Origin: CAXMQS01 sp964195995
GTDB lineage: Bacteria; Actinomycetota; Acidimicrobiia; Spongiisociales; JAOTWH01
Length of the DNA: 17,297 nucleotides
Direction: 5' to 3'
Assembly (NCBI GenBank): GCA_964195995.1
Contig: CAXMQS010000073.1
Coordinates: 1-17,297 of the forward strand
This document shows positions 1-6,237 of this stretch, piece after piece; position 1 is the first letter of the stretch, and the number at the start of each line of letters is the position of its first letter. The translations under genes were made by a program, and so were the position numbers. The notes beneath the pieces were generated by a model. That model saw only the letters and a list, made by a program, of their open reading frames with translations. It was not told the origin of the DNA and searched no databases.

Positions 1-2
1 TG

Positions 3-785
3 CGCGACGGTGAGCAGTGGGTGATCAATGGCCAGAAGGTATGGACCACCATGGCCCACGTCGCCAAGTGGGGGATGCTGGTTGCTCGTCATGACCCAGG
101 GCTACCGAAGCACGCAGGCATGACCTACTTCATCGTCGATATGGCTGCGGAGGGCGTCGACGTGCGGCCACTACGCCAGGCAACCGGCGAAGCGGAGTTC
201 AGCGAGGTCTATTTCACCGACACGCCGATCCCTGACGCAGATCGACTCGGCGAAGTCGGTGAGGGCTGGCGGATCTCCCTCACCACCCTGATGCATGAGC
301 GGGTTGCCATCGGCGGCAACGTGCTGCCGAGGGGGTCGGGACCTATCGGCGAAGCCGTGAGTGTGTGGAAAGACGCTCCGGGTGACGATGCCGCAAGGGA
401 CAAGCTCATGCGTTTGTGGGCCGAGGCAGAGGCCGCTCGACTGACCAACATCCGCGCCGCGCAACTGCGGGAGAAGGGCACTCCGGGTCCCGAGGGGTCA
501 GTGGCGAAGCTGGTCTACGCCGAGCTCAACAAGCGCATCTACGAGCATGCCATGGACCTCATGGGTCCAGCGGCCATGCTCTACGACTCCTACGAGATAG
601 CGATGCCGGGGGACATCTCGGGGGAGCGCGACATCCGCAAGCTGTTTGTCCGAGCCCGCGCCAACTCGATCGAGGGCGGAACCTCCGAGATCATGAAGAA
701 CATCCTCGGTGAGCGCGTTCTCGGCCTTCCCGGCGAGCCTCGCGTTGACAAAGACCTCCCCTGGAGCGACGTACCTAGGAGTTGA
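3..785 (+). CDS. Acyl-CoA dehydrogenase, C-terminal part (5' end outside window)
   Basis: A flavin-dependent acyl-CoA dehydrogenase, which introduces the alpha-beta double bond into an acyl-CoA thioester. The reading frame is open from the first complete codon at position 3, so the start lies upstream of the window; the GTG at 21 is internal (it lies inside the conserved NGQKVWTT stretch of the middle beta domain). About 260 residues are visible: the end of the beta domain, then the all-helical C-terminal domain. Near the end, the sequence IEGGTSEIMKNILGERVLGL carries the glutamate of the EGGTSEI signature, the usual catalytic base position in this subfamily, and the protein closes with the typical PRVDKDLPW-like tail. 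The substrate cannot be told from the sequence. The ABC transporter gene follows after 17 bp, but I see no functional link. Family assignment is secure; chain-length specificity is unknown. Confidence 0.93.
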   Translation, partial: RDGEQWVINGQKVWTTMAHVAKWGMLVARHDPGLPKHAGMTYFIVDMAAEGVDVRPLRQATGEAEFSEVYFTDTPIPDADRLGEVGEGWRISLTTLMHERVAIGGNVLPRGSGPIGEAVSVWKDAPGDDAARDKLMRLWAEAEAARLTNIRAAQLREKGTPGPEGSVAKLVYAELNKRIYEHAMDLMGPAAMLYDSYEIAMPGDISGERDIRKLFVRARANSIEGGTSEIMKNILGERVLGLPGEPRVDKDLPWSDVPRS

Positions 786-802
786 GCTATGAGCTTTGAG
801 CT

Positions 803-1540
803 ATGACCGGTCAAAGCCACGAGCCCACAGCCGACAGCCGACAGCGCTCCGCGCTCTACGACTTCGAGAACGTCATCGTCTCTCGCAATGGGACCACGAT
901 CCTGAACGGTGTCACGGCCTCTGTCCCCCAAGCAGGTGTCACCGGCATCGTTGGACCATCGGGATCTGGCAAGACGACGCTGCTGCGTCTGTGCAATCGC
1001 CTCGAGGTCCCTGCAAGTGGCACAGTGCGCTTCAGGGGCGCCGACGTCGCCGCCATGGACCCCTTGGAGCTGCGGCGACGCGCCGGAATGGTCTTCCAGC
1101 GTCCCACCCTGTTCCCGGGAACGGTCCGCGACAACCTCCTGGTAGCTGCGCCAGGCGCCGGTCAGGCACAATTGGAGGATGCTCTAGAGCGCACGGAACT
1201 TGACGCGGCGTTCCTTGACAGAACTGCCGACGACCTGTCGGGGGGCGAAGCCCAGCGGGCCTGTGTTGCCAGAACACTGATCGCAGATCCTGAGGTGGTG
1301 CTGTTCGACGAGGCGACGTCTTCCCTCGACGCGGCCCCCAAAACCCGTCTCGAGCAGACGGCTCGCCAGATCGCCAGCCAGGAGATGGCGGTGCTGTGGG
1401 TGACGCACGATCTGGCGCAGGCGCAGCGGCTGGCCGACTACCTCTTGGTCGTCCTTGATGGCGCAGTCGAGTTCAGCGGGCCGACCACCGGCCTGGCCGA
1501 TGCCAACGGCAAGGTGCGGGAGTTCCTCGATGCCGGGTGA
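803..1540 (+). CDS. fetA: ABC transporter ATP-binding protein, FetA/YbbL-like
   Basis: A 245-aa ABC ATPase with every core motif: Walker A GPSGSGKT (residues 51-58), Q-loop glutamine 99, signature LSGGE (145-149), Walker B VVLFDE (165-170) and H-loop His202. It would energise transport as a homodimer on the cytoplasmic face of the membrane. Its 3' end overlaps the UPF0014 permease gene by 11 bp, the arrangement of E. coli fetAB (ybbLM), so the pair forms one transporter. FetAB was described as an iron exporter involved in peroxide resistance; applying that substrate here is inference. The ATG at 803 is the plausible start; residues 1-18 are a low-complexity extension before the ABC fold, and the start lies in a short direct duplication (782-792 and 796-806). 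No strong ribosome binding site is visible. Confidence 0.88.
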   Translation: MTGQSHEPTADSRQRSALYDFENVIVSRNGTTILNGVTASVPQAGVTGIVGPSGSGKTTLLRLCNRLEVPASGTVRFRGADVAAMDPLELRRRAGMVFQRPTLFPGTVRDNLLVAAPGAGQAQLEDALERTELDAAFLDRTADDLSGGEAQRACVARTLIADPEVVLFDEATSSLDAAPKTRLEQTARQIASQEMAVLWVTHDLAQAQRLADYLLVVLDGAVEFSGPTTGLADANGKVREFLDAG

Positions 1541-2312
1541 TGTCTCATACATCGGGCTGGCAGTCTCCTTCGTGCTGGTGCTGGTCGCGCTCGGCCTGTC
1601 GCTCGCACAACGTCTCGGCATCGAGCGCTCGATGCTGTGGGCGGCCCTGCGAGGTCTCGTGCAATTGTTGGCAGTCGGCTTCGCACTCGGCCTCATCATC
1701 GACCCAGAGACCCCGTTGTTCTGGTCGTGGTTGTGGATCGTCGTGATGATCGCCATTGCTGCCGACACCGTCGGGCGCCGGGCCCCAGAAGCCCCCGGCA
1801 TCAGGGGCATCGCAGTGATGGCTTTGGCGGCGGCGGCGGCGGTTACGCACGGGGTGCTGTTCGGCTTCGGGATCTTCCCACTAGAGGCGAGGGCGCTCGT
1901 TCCTCTTTCGGGGATGCTGGTCGGCAACTCGATGATCGCCGCAGTTCTTGTCTCTCGAAGGCTCGTGGAGGAGCTGCGAGACAAGCGACTCGAGGTGGAA
2001 GCGCGTCTCGCTCTGGGGCAGCCGTCGCTGGACGCGGCCCGTCCCTACCTGAGGAGCGCAATTCGAACGGCTCTCATCCCCCGAATCGAAGGCGTCAAGG
2101 CCGTTGGCCTCATCTCGCTGCCGGGAGCCATGACCGGGCTCATCCTCGCCGGCGTGGACCCCGTCGACGCGGTGCGAGTCCAGGCCGCCGTGATGTACCT
2201 GATCCTCGGCGCCACCGCCACGACAACCGCCGTTGTCGCCTCCGCCCTGGTGCGAAAGCTGTTCACCTCCGACCACCGTCTGGTCGAGCTGGCCCGCCCG
2301 GTCGAGGGGTAG
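1530..2312 (+). CDS. fetB: UPF0014-family ABC transporter permease, FetB/YbbM-like
   Basis: A 260-aa polytopic membrane protein, close to the 259 aa of E. coli FetB. Family hallmarks are visible: RGLVQLLAVG (residues 41-50), PLSGMLVGNSM (125-135) and LPGAMTGLILAG (197-208) followed by VDPVDAVRVQ. Hydrophobic segments lie at roughly 6-26, 38-57, 64-82, 92-113, 122-144 and 215-243. The chosen ATG at 1530 sits inside the end of the ATPase gene (11-bp overlap), implying translational coupling. The frame is open further upstream to 1455, but that extension is hydrophilic, overlaps the ATPase gene deeply and does not resemble the family. Together with the preceding ATPase it should form a complete exporter; metal or iron export is inferred from the E. 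coli homologue only. Confidence 0.9.
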   Translation: MPGDVSYIGLAVSFVLVLVALGLSLAQRLGIERSMLWAALRGLVQLLAVGFALGLIIDPETPLFWSWLWIVVMIAIAADTVGRRAPEAPGIRGIAVMALAAAAAVTHGVLFGFGIFPLEARALVPLSGMLVGNSMIAAVLVSRRLVEELRDKRLEVEARLALGQPSLDAARPYLRSAIRTALIPRIEGVKAVGLISLPGAMTGLILAGVDPVDAVRVQAAVMYLILGATATTTAVVASALVRKLFTSDHRLVELARPVEG

Positions 2313-2332
2313 TAGCAGACTGAAGCTTGGAG

Positions 2333-2405
2333 AGCCGGGGAGGGGAATCGAACCCCTGACGTTCTCATTACGAATGAGATGCTCTACCGACTGAGCTACC
2401 CCGGC
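2333..2405 (-). tRNA. tRNA-Thr, anticodon CGT
   Basis: The minus strand folds as a 73-nt tRNA. The 7-bp acceptor stem GCCGGGG/CCCCGGC uses positions 2405-2399 and 2340-2334, with the discriminator base at 2333. The D-arm holds AGTCGGTAGAGC. The anticodon arm is TCTCA-TTCGTAA-TGAGA, giving anticodon CGT (threonine, codon ACG), and the T-arm reads AGGGGTTCGATTCCCCT. The 3' CCA is not encoded. It lies antisense to, and between, the transporter permease gene and the sigma factor gene, so it is a single-gene unit. Confidence 0.97.
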
Positions 2406-2414
2406 GCAGGGGAA

Positions 2415-2420
2415 ATGGTA
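2415..2420 (-). promoter_or_regulatory. Possible -10 element for tRNA-Thr
   Basis: On the minus strand, TACCAT (TAnnnT type) ends 9 nt before the mature 5' end of the tRNA, a suitable distance for a -10 hexamer and a short 5' leader. I do not see a convincing -35 hexamer at 16-18 bp. The same hexamer occurs upstream of ftsH (6822-6827). This is weak evidence, based on position and consensus only. Confidence 0.3.
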
Positions 2421-2504
2421 CTTCGGGCCTTTTGAAGGACCCTGTTGCCGGGACCCTTTTTGGGCTTGAGGCCGTTGCTAGGGTTGACAGAGGTCCCGAT
2501 TGGA

Positions 2505-3083
2505 GTGGTTCACCTGGCAGATCAGGCAGATTTCGAAGCCGACGCCATGCAATATGCCCCGCAGCTGTATTCGGCTGCGTTGCGCATGACTCGCAACCCC
2601 GCCGACGCCGAGGACGTTCTCCAGGAGACCTTCCTCAAGGCCTACCGGGCCTATCACACCTATACCGCCGGAACCAACCTCAAGGCCTGGCTGTATCGAA
2701 TCCTCACCAACACTTACATAAACAAGTACCGCAAGGCACAGCGTCGCCCGAACGAGGTGGAGCTCGGTGAGCTCGAGGACTTCTACCTCTACAAGCGGAT
2801 GGGCGAGTCGGGCGGATCGTCCGCCAGCGAAAGCGCCGAGTCCGAGGTGTTGGAGTCCATCGTCGACACCGACGTCAAGGCAGCTCTCGAGGCCCTGCCG
2901 GAGCACTTCCGGCTGCCGGTTCTCTTGGCCGATGTCGAAGGGTTCTCGTACAAGGAGATCGCCGAGATGCTGGACGTTCCGATCGGCACCGTCATGTCGC
3001 GCCTGCATCGGGGAAGAAAAGCCCTGCAAAAGAGGTTGTGGGACTTTGCAAGCGAAAGAGGACTCACCGGGGAAAAGATGTGA
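2505..3083 (+). CDS. sigR: ECF RNA polymerase sigma factor, SigR/SigH type
   Basis: A 192-aa group 4 sigma factor. Region 2 spans about residues 14-80 (LYSAALRMTRNPADAEDVLQ, then NLKAWLYRILTNTYINKYRK) and region 4 about 125-178 (ALPEHFRLPVLLADVEGF, then the helix-turn-helix YKEIAEMLDVPIGTVMSRLH). These segments closely match the mycobacterial SigH and streptomycete SigR group, which controls thiol-oxidative-stress genes such as thioredoxin and mycothiol recycling genes. The GTG at 2505 is preferred because it retains the conserved DFEADAMQY segment with little extra; a TTG at 2445 would add 20 unconserved residues. The stop overlaps the start of the zinc anti-sigma gene by 4 bp, the usual layout for this pair. 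A poor match to a SigR-type promoter (2450-2477) lies upstream. Confidence 0.93.
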   Translation: MVHLADQADFEADAMQYAPQLYSAALRMTRNPADAEDVLQETFLKAYRAYHTYTAGTNLKAWLYRILTNTYINKYRKAQRRPNEVELGELEDFYLYKRMGESGGSSASESAESEVLESIVDTDVKAALEALPEHFRLPVLLADVEGFSYKEIAEMLDVPIGTVMSRLHRGRKALQKRLWDFASERGLTGEKM

Positions 3084-3331
3084 CAAGTCAACCCAAGCAA
3101 GCTTGCACGGACGCGACCGAGCAGGTCTACCTGTACCTCGACAACGAGATGTCTCGCTTCCGCTATTGGAAGGTGAAAAGACACCTCAAGAAGTGCCCCC
3201 CCTGCTGCTCGAAGTTCGATTTCGAGGCCGAGTTCCAGCAGGTAGTTAGGCGCAAATCACAAGATTCCGCTCCGCCGGAACTAATTGGACGCCTTCGTGC
3301 GTTCTTAGAGGAGCACAGCGCCGACGACTAG
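3080..3331 (+). CDS. rsrA: Zinc-binding redox anti-sigma factor, RsrA/RshA type
   Basis: An 83-aa cytoplasmic anti-sigma factor. It has the ZAS zinc motif HxxxCxxC (His35, Cys39, Cys42, with an extra Cys43) and an upstream Cys9, matching the Cys/His set of RsrA and RshA, in which oxidation of the zinc-ligand cysteines releases the sigma factor. The C-terminal APPELIGRLRAFLEE resembles the end of M. tuberculosis RshA. There is no membrane segment. The GTG at 3080 overlaps the sigma stop (GTGA), with a GGGGAAAAG-like ribosome binding site just upstream; a longer frame from 3038 would lie within the sigma gene and is unlikely. Partner: the upstream sigma factor. The role is inferred from family and context. 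Confidence 0.9.
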   Translation: MTSQPKQACTDATEQVYLYLDNEMSRFRYWKVKRHLKKCPPCCSKFDFEAEFQQVVRRKSQDSAPPELIGRLRAFLEEHSADD

Positions 3332-3343
3332 GGGTTCGGCGCT
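3317..3343 (+). repeat. 8-bp perfect inverted repeat across the rsrA stop codon
   Basis: AGCGCCGA (3317-3324) and TCGGCGCT (3336-3343) are exact reverse complements separated by 11 nt, and the rsrA stop codon lies in the loop. No T-run follows, so it is not a classic intrinsic terminator. It ends just before the ribosome binding site of the next gene (AAAGGA, about 3346-3351) and could attenuate or stabilise the transcript; that role is speculation. Confidence 0.5.
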
Positions 3344-3356
3344 CGAAAGGAATCCA

Positions 3357-3551
3357 ATGGCAGAAAGAGTTCTGAGAGGAAACCGAATCAAGGGTCGCCT
3401 GCGGGCGCCCAAGGCGACAGACGAGCGCCGAGTTTGTATCCAGGCCGACTGCGAAACGGTCTTGTCTCGATACAACAAGCGCGAGTTCTGTTTTGCCCAC
3501 GCACCCGTTCAAGTACCACGACTCCGCGGCCGGGTGGTCTCCGAGGCCTAG
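3357..3551 (+). CDS. Small Cys/His-rich putative zinc-binding protein
   Basis: A 64-aa basic protein that I cannot assign to a named family. The N-terminal 25 residues are rich in Arg and Lys. The C-terminal half holds C27-x4-C32-x12-C45-x2-H48, with LSRYNKREFCFAHAP inside: a treble-clef or zinc-ribbon-like spacing recalling the YN-x4-CxxH tails of small actinobacterial DNA-binding proteins. The ATG at 3357 has a good ribosome binding site (AAAGGA, 6 nt spacing). It lies 25 bp after rsrA, in the same direction, and is followed by a hairpin terminator, so it is probably the third gene of the sigR-rsrA transcript. A nucleic-acid-binding or redox-sensing role is inference; the gene call itself is well supported by ribosome binding site, context and terminator. 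Confidence 0.75.
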   Translation: MAERVLRGNRIKGRLRAPKATDERRVCIQADCETVLSRYNKREFCFAHAPVQVPRLRGRVVSEA

Positions 3552-3561
3552 GCCCACCAGA

Positions 3562-3589
3562 AAACACCGTCCCTTGCAGGGCGGTGTTT
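3562..3589 (+). terminator. Rho-independent-like terminator after the sigR-rsrA unit
   Basis: An 11-bp stem with a single bulged T: AAACACCG-T-CCC (3562-3573) pairs with GGGCGGTGTTT (3579-3589) around a TTGCA loop. The descending arm ends in TTT but no longer U-tract follows. It sits 10 bp after the stop codon of the 64-aa protein gene and before the promoter-like sequence of the next unit. Confidence 0.65.
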
Positions 3590-3603
3590 GCTGTTGCGGG
3601 GCC

Positions 3604-3632
3604 GTGAGAGTGCAAGCCCTCACCGCTACTCT
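3604..3632 (+). promoter_or_regulatory. Candidate promoter placing the next gene as leaderless
   Basis: GTGAGA (3604-3609, four of six against TTGACA), a 17-bp spacer and TACTCT (3627-3632, TAnnnT). The predicted transcription start would be 3639, exactly the GTG start of the next gene, so the message would be leaderless, as is common in actinobacteria. It lies just after the preceding terminator, a sensible place for a new transcription unit. No ribosome binding site is seen before 3639, which is consistent. Confidence 0.4.
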
Positions 3633-3638
3633 CATCTG

Positions 3639-3941
3639 GTGAGCCTCAAGCTAATCGCCGCTCTGTCGGTCATCTCGGTCTGCTTCCTGACGATTCCGGC
3701 TGTCTCGAGCCACGTCGCCACAGCTTCTGCCCAGGAGCCCGTCTTCGAGCTGCCAGAGGAAGAACACCCTCGAGCCGTCGTTGAGATCGACACCGAAGCT
3801 CGGGCCGCGGATCTCGAGGACGCCTCGTGGACCTTCCGGTTCCTGGTTCCGACGGCACTCGCCATCAGCGTGATCATCACGCTCCTGGTCATCGGGCGCT
3901 ATGGCTTTGGCGTTCGAGGCCGCTACCGCGTCAAAGAATGA
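3639..3941 (+). CDS. Small exported single-pass membrane protein, unknown function
   Basis: A 100-aa protein I do not recognise. Residues 1-33 look like a signal peptide or anchor (Lys4, a hydrophobic core, then an AxA-like site near SHVATASAQ). Next comes an acidic extracytoplasmic stretch (PEEEHPRAVVEIDTEARAADLED), a transmembrane helix around residues 70-91 (FLVPTALAISVIITLLVIG) and a short basic cytoplasmic tail. GTG 3639 is preferred over the longer frame from 3588 because the extra residues precede the hydrophobic core and the promoter-like element lies there. Its stop overlaps the ATG of the DUF2342 gene (ATGA), so the two are translationally coupled and perhaps functionally linked at the membrane. 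No enzymatic motif is visible. Confidence 0.75.
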   Translation: MSLKLIAALSVISVCFLTIPAVSSHVATASAQEPVFELPEEEHPRAVVEIDTEARAADLEDASWTFRFLVPTALAISVIITLLVIGRYGFGVRGRYRVKE

Positions 3942-4972
3942 GTGCCGTTCGCTGGCCGACCGCCGCTCGGGTCGCGGCTCGCCTTGCCGGCACGTACCCA
4001 CTCGAAGACACCTATCACTTCTCGTTGTTGGCGCGCCAGGCCCCGGCGCTCGTCGAGCGGGCGGCAGGACTCGTGGAGGAGGAGACCGGGCTGGTCGGGC
4101 CGAGCGAACCCGAGGTCAGGGTGGTCACCCGCCGCCAATGGGCGGAGGCCAACATCGAGGTATTCGCCAAGCTGTTGGAGCCGGCAGAGCGCAAGATCTC
4201 CGAGCGGGCCGGTGGCGTCGGCAAGGCGGTGGCCGGCCGCTTGATCGCCGTGGAGATGGGAGCCCTTCTCGGCCTGCTATCGAAACGAGTGCTCGGCCAA
4301 TACGAGATGGTCCTTCCGACTAAGGATGGGGAGGCTGGGGACGTCGTCTATCTCGTTGGGGCCAACCTGCTGGCGATCGAGCGGCTACATGAGTTCCGCC
4401 CCGCCCAGTTCCGGTTCTGGGTGGCCTTGCACGAGTGCGCCCATCGGCTGCAGTTTCAGGGAGTGCCCTGGATGCGCGAGTACTTCTTCGGCCTCGTGAG
4501 CGACATGATGGAAGCGGCAACTCCCGAGCCGGGGCGTGTGGCGAAGGCTGCCACCGAGATGCGCCAGGCGGCGGCCGCGGGCGAACCGATGGTTACCGAA
4601 GCGGGCCTGATGGGTCTGCTGGCATCGGACGACCAGCGAGCGAACCTCGATCGGATTCAGGCGCTGATGTCTCTGCTCGAGGGCCACGGCCACGTCATCA
4701 TGGATCGCATCGGGGCAAGAGAGATCCCGGCGGCGCGGCGGATGTCGCAGGCGCTACGAGCCCGCCGCCAGGACCCCCGTACCAAGACCTTCTTTCGCCT
4801 CGTCGGCCTGGAGATGAAGTTCCAGCAGTACGAGCTGGGCGAGCGCTTCGTTCTAGGAGTGGAGAAGGAAGCCGGCTGGAGAGCGCTCGATCGGGTTTGG
4901 GAGTCTCCCGAGATGCTCCCGAACCTCGACGAGATCAAGGAGCCGCAGCGGTGGCTGACACGGGTGAGCTGA
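3938..4972 (+). CDS. DUF2342 zinc-dependent metallohydrolase ('F420 biosynthesis-associated')
   Basis: A 344-aa protein of the actinobacterial DUF2342 family, often labelled a putative hydrolase or coenzyme F420 biosynthesis-associated protein because of its phylogenetic distribution. The zincin motif is HECAH (residues 165-169) in WVALHECAHRLQFQGVPWMR. A second conserved block, SLLEGHGHVIMD (244-255), could supply another metal ligand. The C-terminus, with LEMKFQQYELGERFVLGV and a WESPEMLPNLDEI-like end, is typical of the family. No signal peptide or membrane helix is seen. ATG 3938 overlaps the stop of the preceding gene, and its 3' end overlaps tilS by 22 bp; a DUF2342-tilS-hpt order is common in actinobacteria. 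Substrate and reaction are unknown. The frame is open upstream to 3827, but that part only shadows the previous gene. Confidence 0.88.
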   Translation: MSAVRWPTAARVAARLAGTYPLEDTYHFSLLARQAPALVERAAGLVEEETGLVGPSEPEVRVVTRRQWAEANIEVFAKLLEPAERKISERAGGVGKAVAGRLIAVEMGALLGLLSKRVLGQYEMVLPTKDGEAGDVVYLVGANLLAIERLHEFRPAQFRFWVALHECAHRLQFQGVPWMREYFFGLVSDMMEAATPEPGRVAKAATEMRQAAAAGEPMVTEAGLMGLLASDDQRANLDRIQALMSLLEGHGHVIMDRIGAREIPAARRMSQALRARRQDPRTKTFFRLVGLEMKFQQYELGERFVLGVEKEAGWRALDRVWESPEMLPNLDEIKEPQRWLTRVS

Positions 4973-6237
4973 CGGACCCCGTCAGCGCCGTGCGCGAGGC
5001 GGCCGCGGTGCCTCCGGGGCCACTCGTCGTCGCGCTGAGCGGCGGAGCAGACAGTGCCGTGTGCGCCTGGGCGGCCCGCGATGCCGGCAGCGACCTGCGA
5101 GCGGTCTTCGTCGATCACGGCTTTGCCGAGAGCTCTGCTCTAGCCGCGGCCGCCAGAGATATCGCCGCCTACCTTGACATCGAGCTAGACGAGAAGGCGG
5201 TCGTGGTCCCTCCGGGCCCATCTCCTGAGGGTCAGGCCAGATCAGTGCGCCACGCGGCGCTCGAGGAATCGCTGAAGCCGGGCGAGGTCCTTGTCTCCGG
5301 ACACACCGCCGATGACCAGGCAGAGACGGTGCTCGGCAATGTGATCCGGGGGGCAGGCGCCGCCGGGTTGGCTGGGATTCCCCGCCGCCGTGGACCCTGG
5401 GCTCGCCCCCTGCTCTCGTTGAGTAGAGAGGCCGTACGGGCTGCCGCCGACGCCCTCGCCATTCCCTACATGGATGATCCCGCCAACGATTCGATCGAGC
5501 CCCGTCGCAACCAGCTCCGGCACGAGGTGCTTCCCCTGCTCCGGGAGCGCTTCAATCCCGAGCTGACTGCTGCGCTTTCGCGAACGGCAGAGTTGGCGGC
5601 TGCCGACGACGAGGTCCTGGAGAAGCGAGCGGCGGCGTTCCCCCTCGTGAGCACTCCCAGTGTCGTCAAGGTGCCGGCCACAGCGCTGTTGACCGCTCCG
5701 ATCGCAGTGGCGTCCAGGATCGCCCGCAGAGCGATCCGTCTGGCAAGAGGCGCCTACGCCGGTGACGCCGCCGAGGTGGGGGCCGTCATGGCGGCGGCGT
5801 CGGGAGCCAGCGCCACCATCGGCGGTCCGCTGCAGGTCGAGCGCGAGGGTCCGTGGGTGGTGCTGGCATCACTGCCCCACGAGGCACCTCAGCCCATCCA
5901 GCTGGCGGTTCCGGGAGAGACGAGTTTCTGGGCGGGGACGCTCATTGCCGAGGTAGGCCGACCGGCGTGGCGTCCCGTCGGCCCCAGCGTGATCGTGCTC
6001 GACGCCGCAGCGCCGCTCGTGTTGCGACCCGCTGTGTCTGGCGATCTCATCGACATCGGCCCCGGCCACAAGAAGGTGATAACGGTTCTGGCCGAGGCCG
6101 GCGTGCCTCCCAGGCTGCGTCGGCATTGGCCCGTGGTCGAGGTGGGTGGCACAATCGCCTGGGTGGTTGGAGTACGCGGGTCGACGGGCCGGGGTTCGGA
6201 TGCGGTGACCCTGGTGGCCAGATTGGAGGAGCAGTGA
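4951..6237 (+). CDS. tilS: tRNA(Ile)-lysidine synthase
   Basis: TilS attaches lysine to C34 of the CAU-anticodon tRNA-Ile, using ATP, so that it reads AUA codons. The N-terminal PP-loop ATPase domain shows the SGGADS motif (residues 30-35) and the conserved GHTADDQAETVLGNVIRG block (117-134); RRNQLRHEVLPLL is the conserved end of this domain. The C-terminal portion (GDLIDIGPGHKKVITVLAEA, then RRHWPVV) fits the TilS C-terminal substrate-binding domain, so this is a long 428-aa form. The GTG at 4951 is chosen because it gives a short leader before the PP-loop; the frame runs open back to 4435 through the DUF2342 gene, where it only shadows that gene. The exact start is uncertain by a few codons. 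The stop overlaps hpt by 4 bp. Confidence 0.92.
   Translation: MADTGELTDPVSAVREAAAVPPGPLVVALSGGADSAVCAWAARDAGSDLRAVFVDHGFAESSALAAAARDIAAYLDIELDEKAVVVPPGPSPEGQARSVRHAALEESLKPGEVLVSGHTADDQAETVLGNVIRGAGAAGLAGIPRRRGPWARPLLSLSREAVRAAADALAIPYMDDPANDSIEPRRNQLRHEVLPLLRERFNPELTAALSRTAELAAADDEVLEKRAAAFPLVSTPSVVKVPATALLTAPIAVASRIARRAIRLARGAYAGDAAEVGAVMAAASGASATIGGPLQVEREGPWVVLASLPHEAPQPIQLAVPGETSFWAGTLIAEVGRPAWRPVGPSVIVLDAAAPLVLRPAVSGDLIDIGPGHKKVITVLAEAGVPPRLRRHWPVVEVGGTIAWVVGVRGSTGRGSDAVTLVARLEEQ

Noticed and set aside
4435..4950. Upstream extension of the tilS frame through the DUF2342 gene
   Set aside because: It is a shadow of the metallohydrolase gene; TilS homology begins after 4951.
5853..6233. 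Upstream extension of the hpt frame through the end of tilS
   Set aside because: Out of frame with tilS, low-complexity Arg/Gly-rich, and the GTG at 6234 with its GGAGGA site fits Hpt length exactly.
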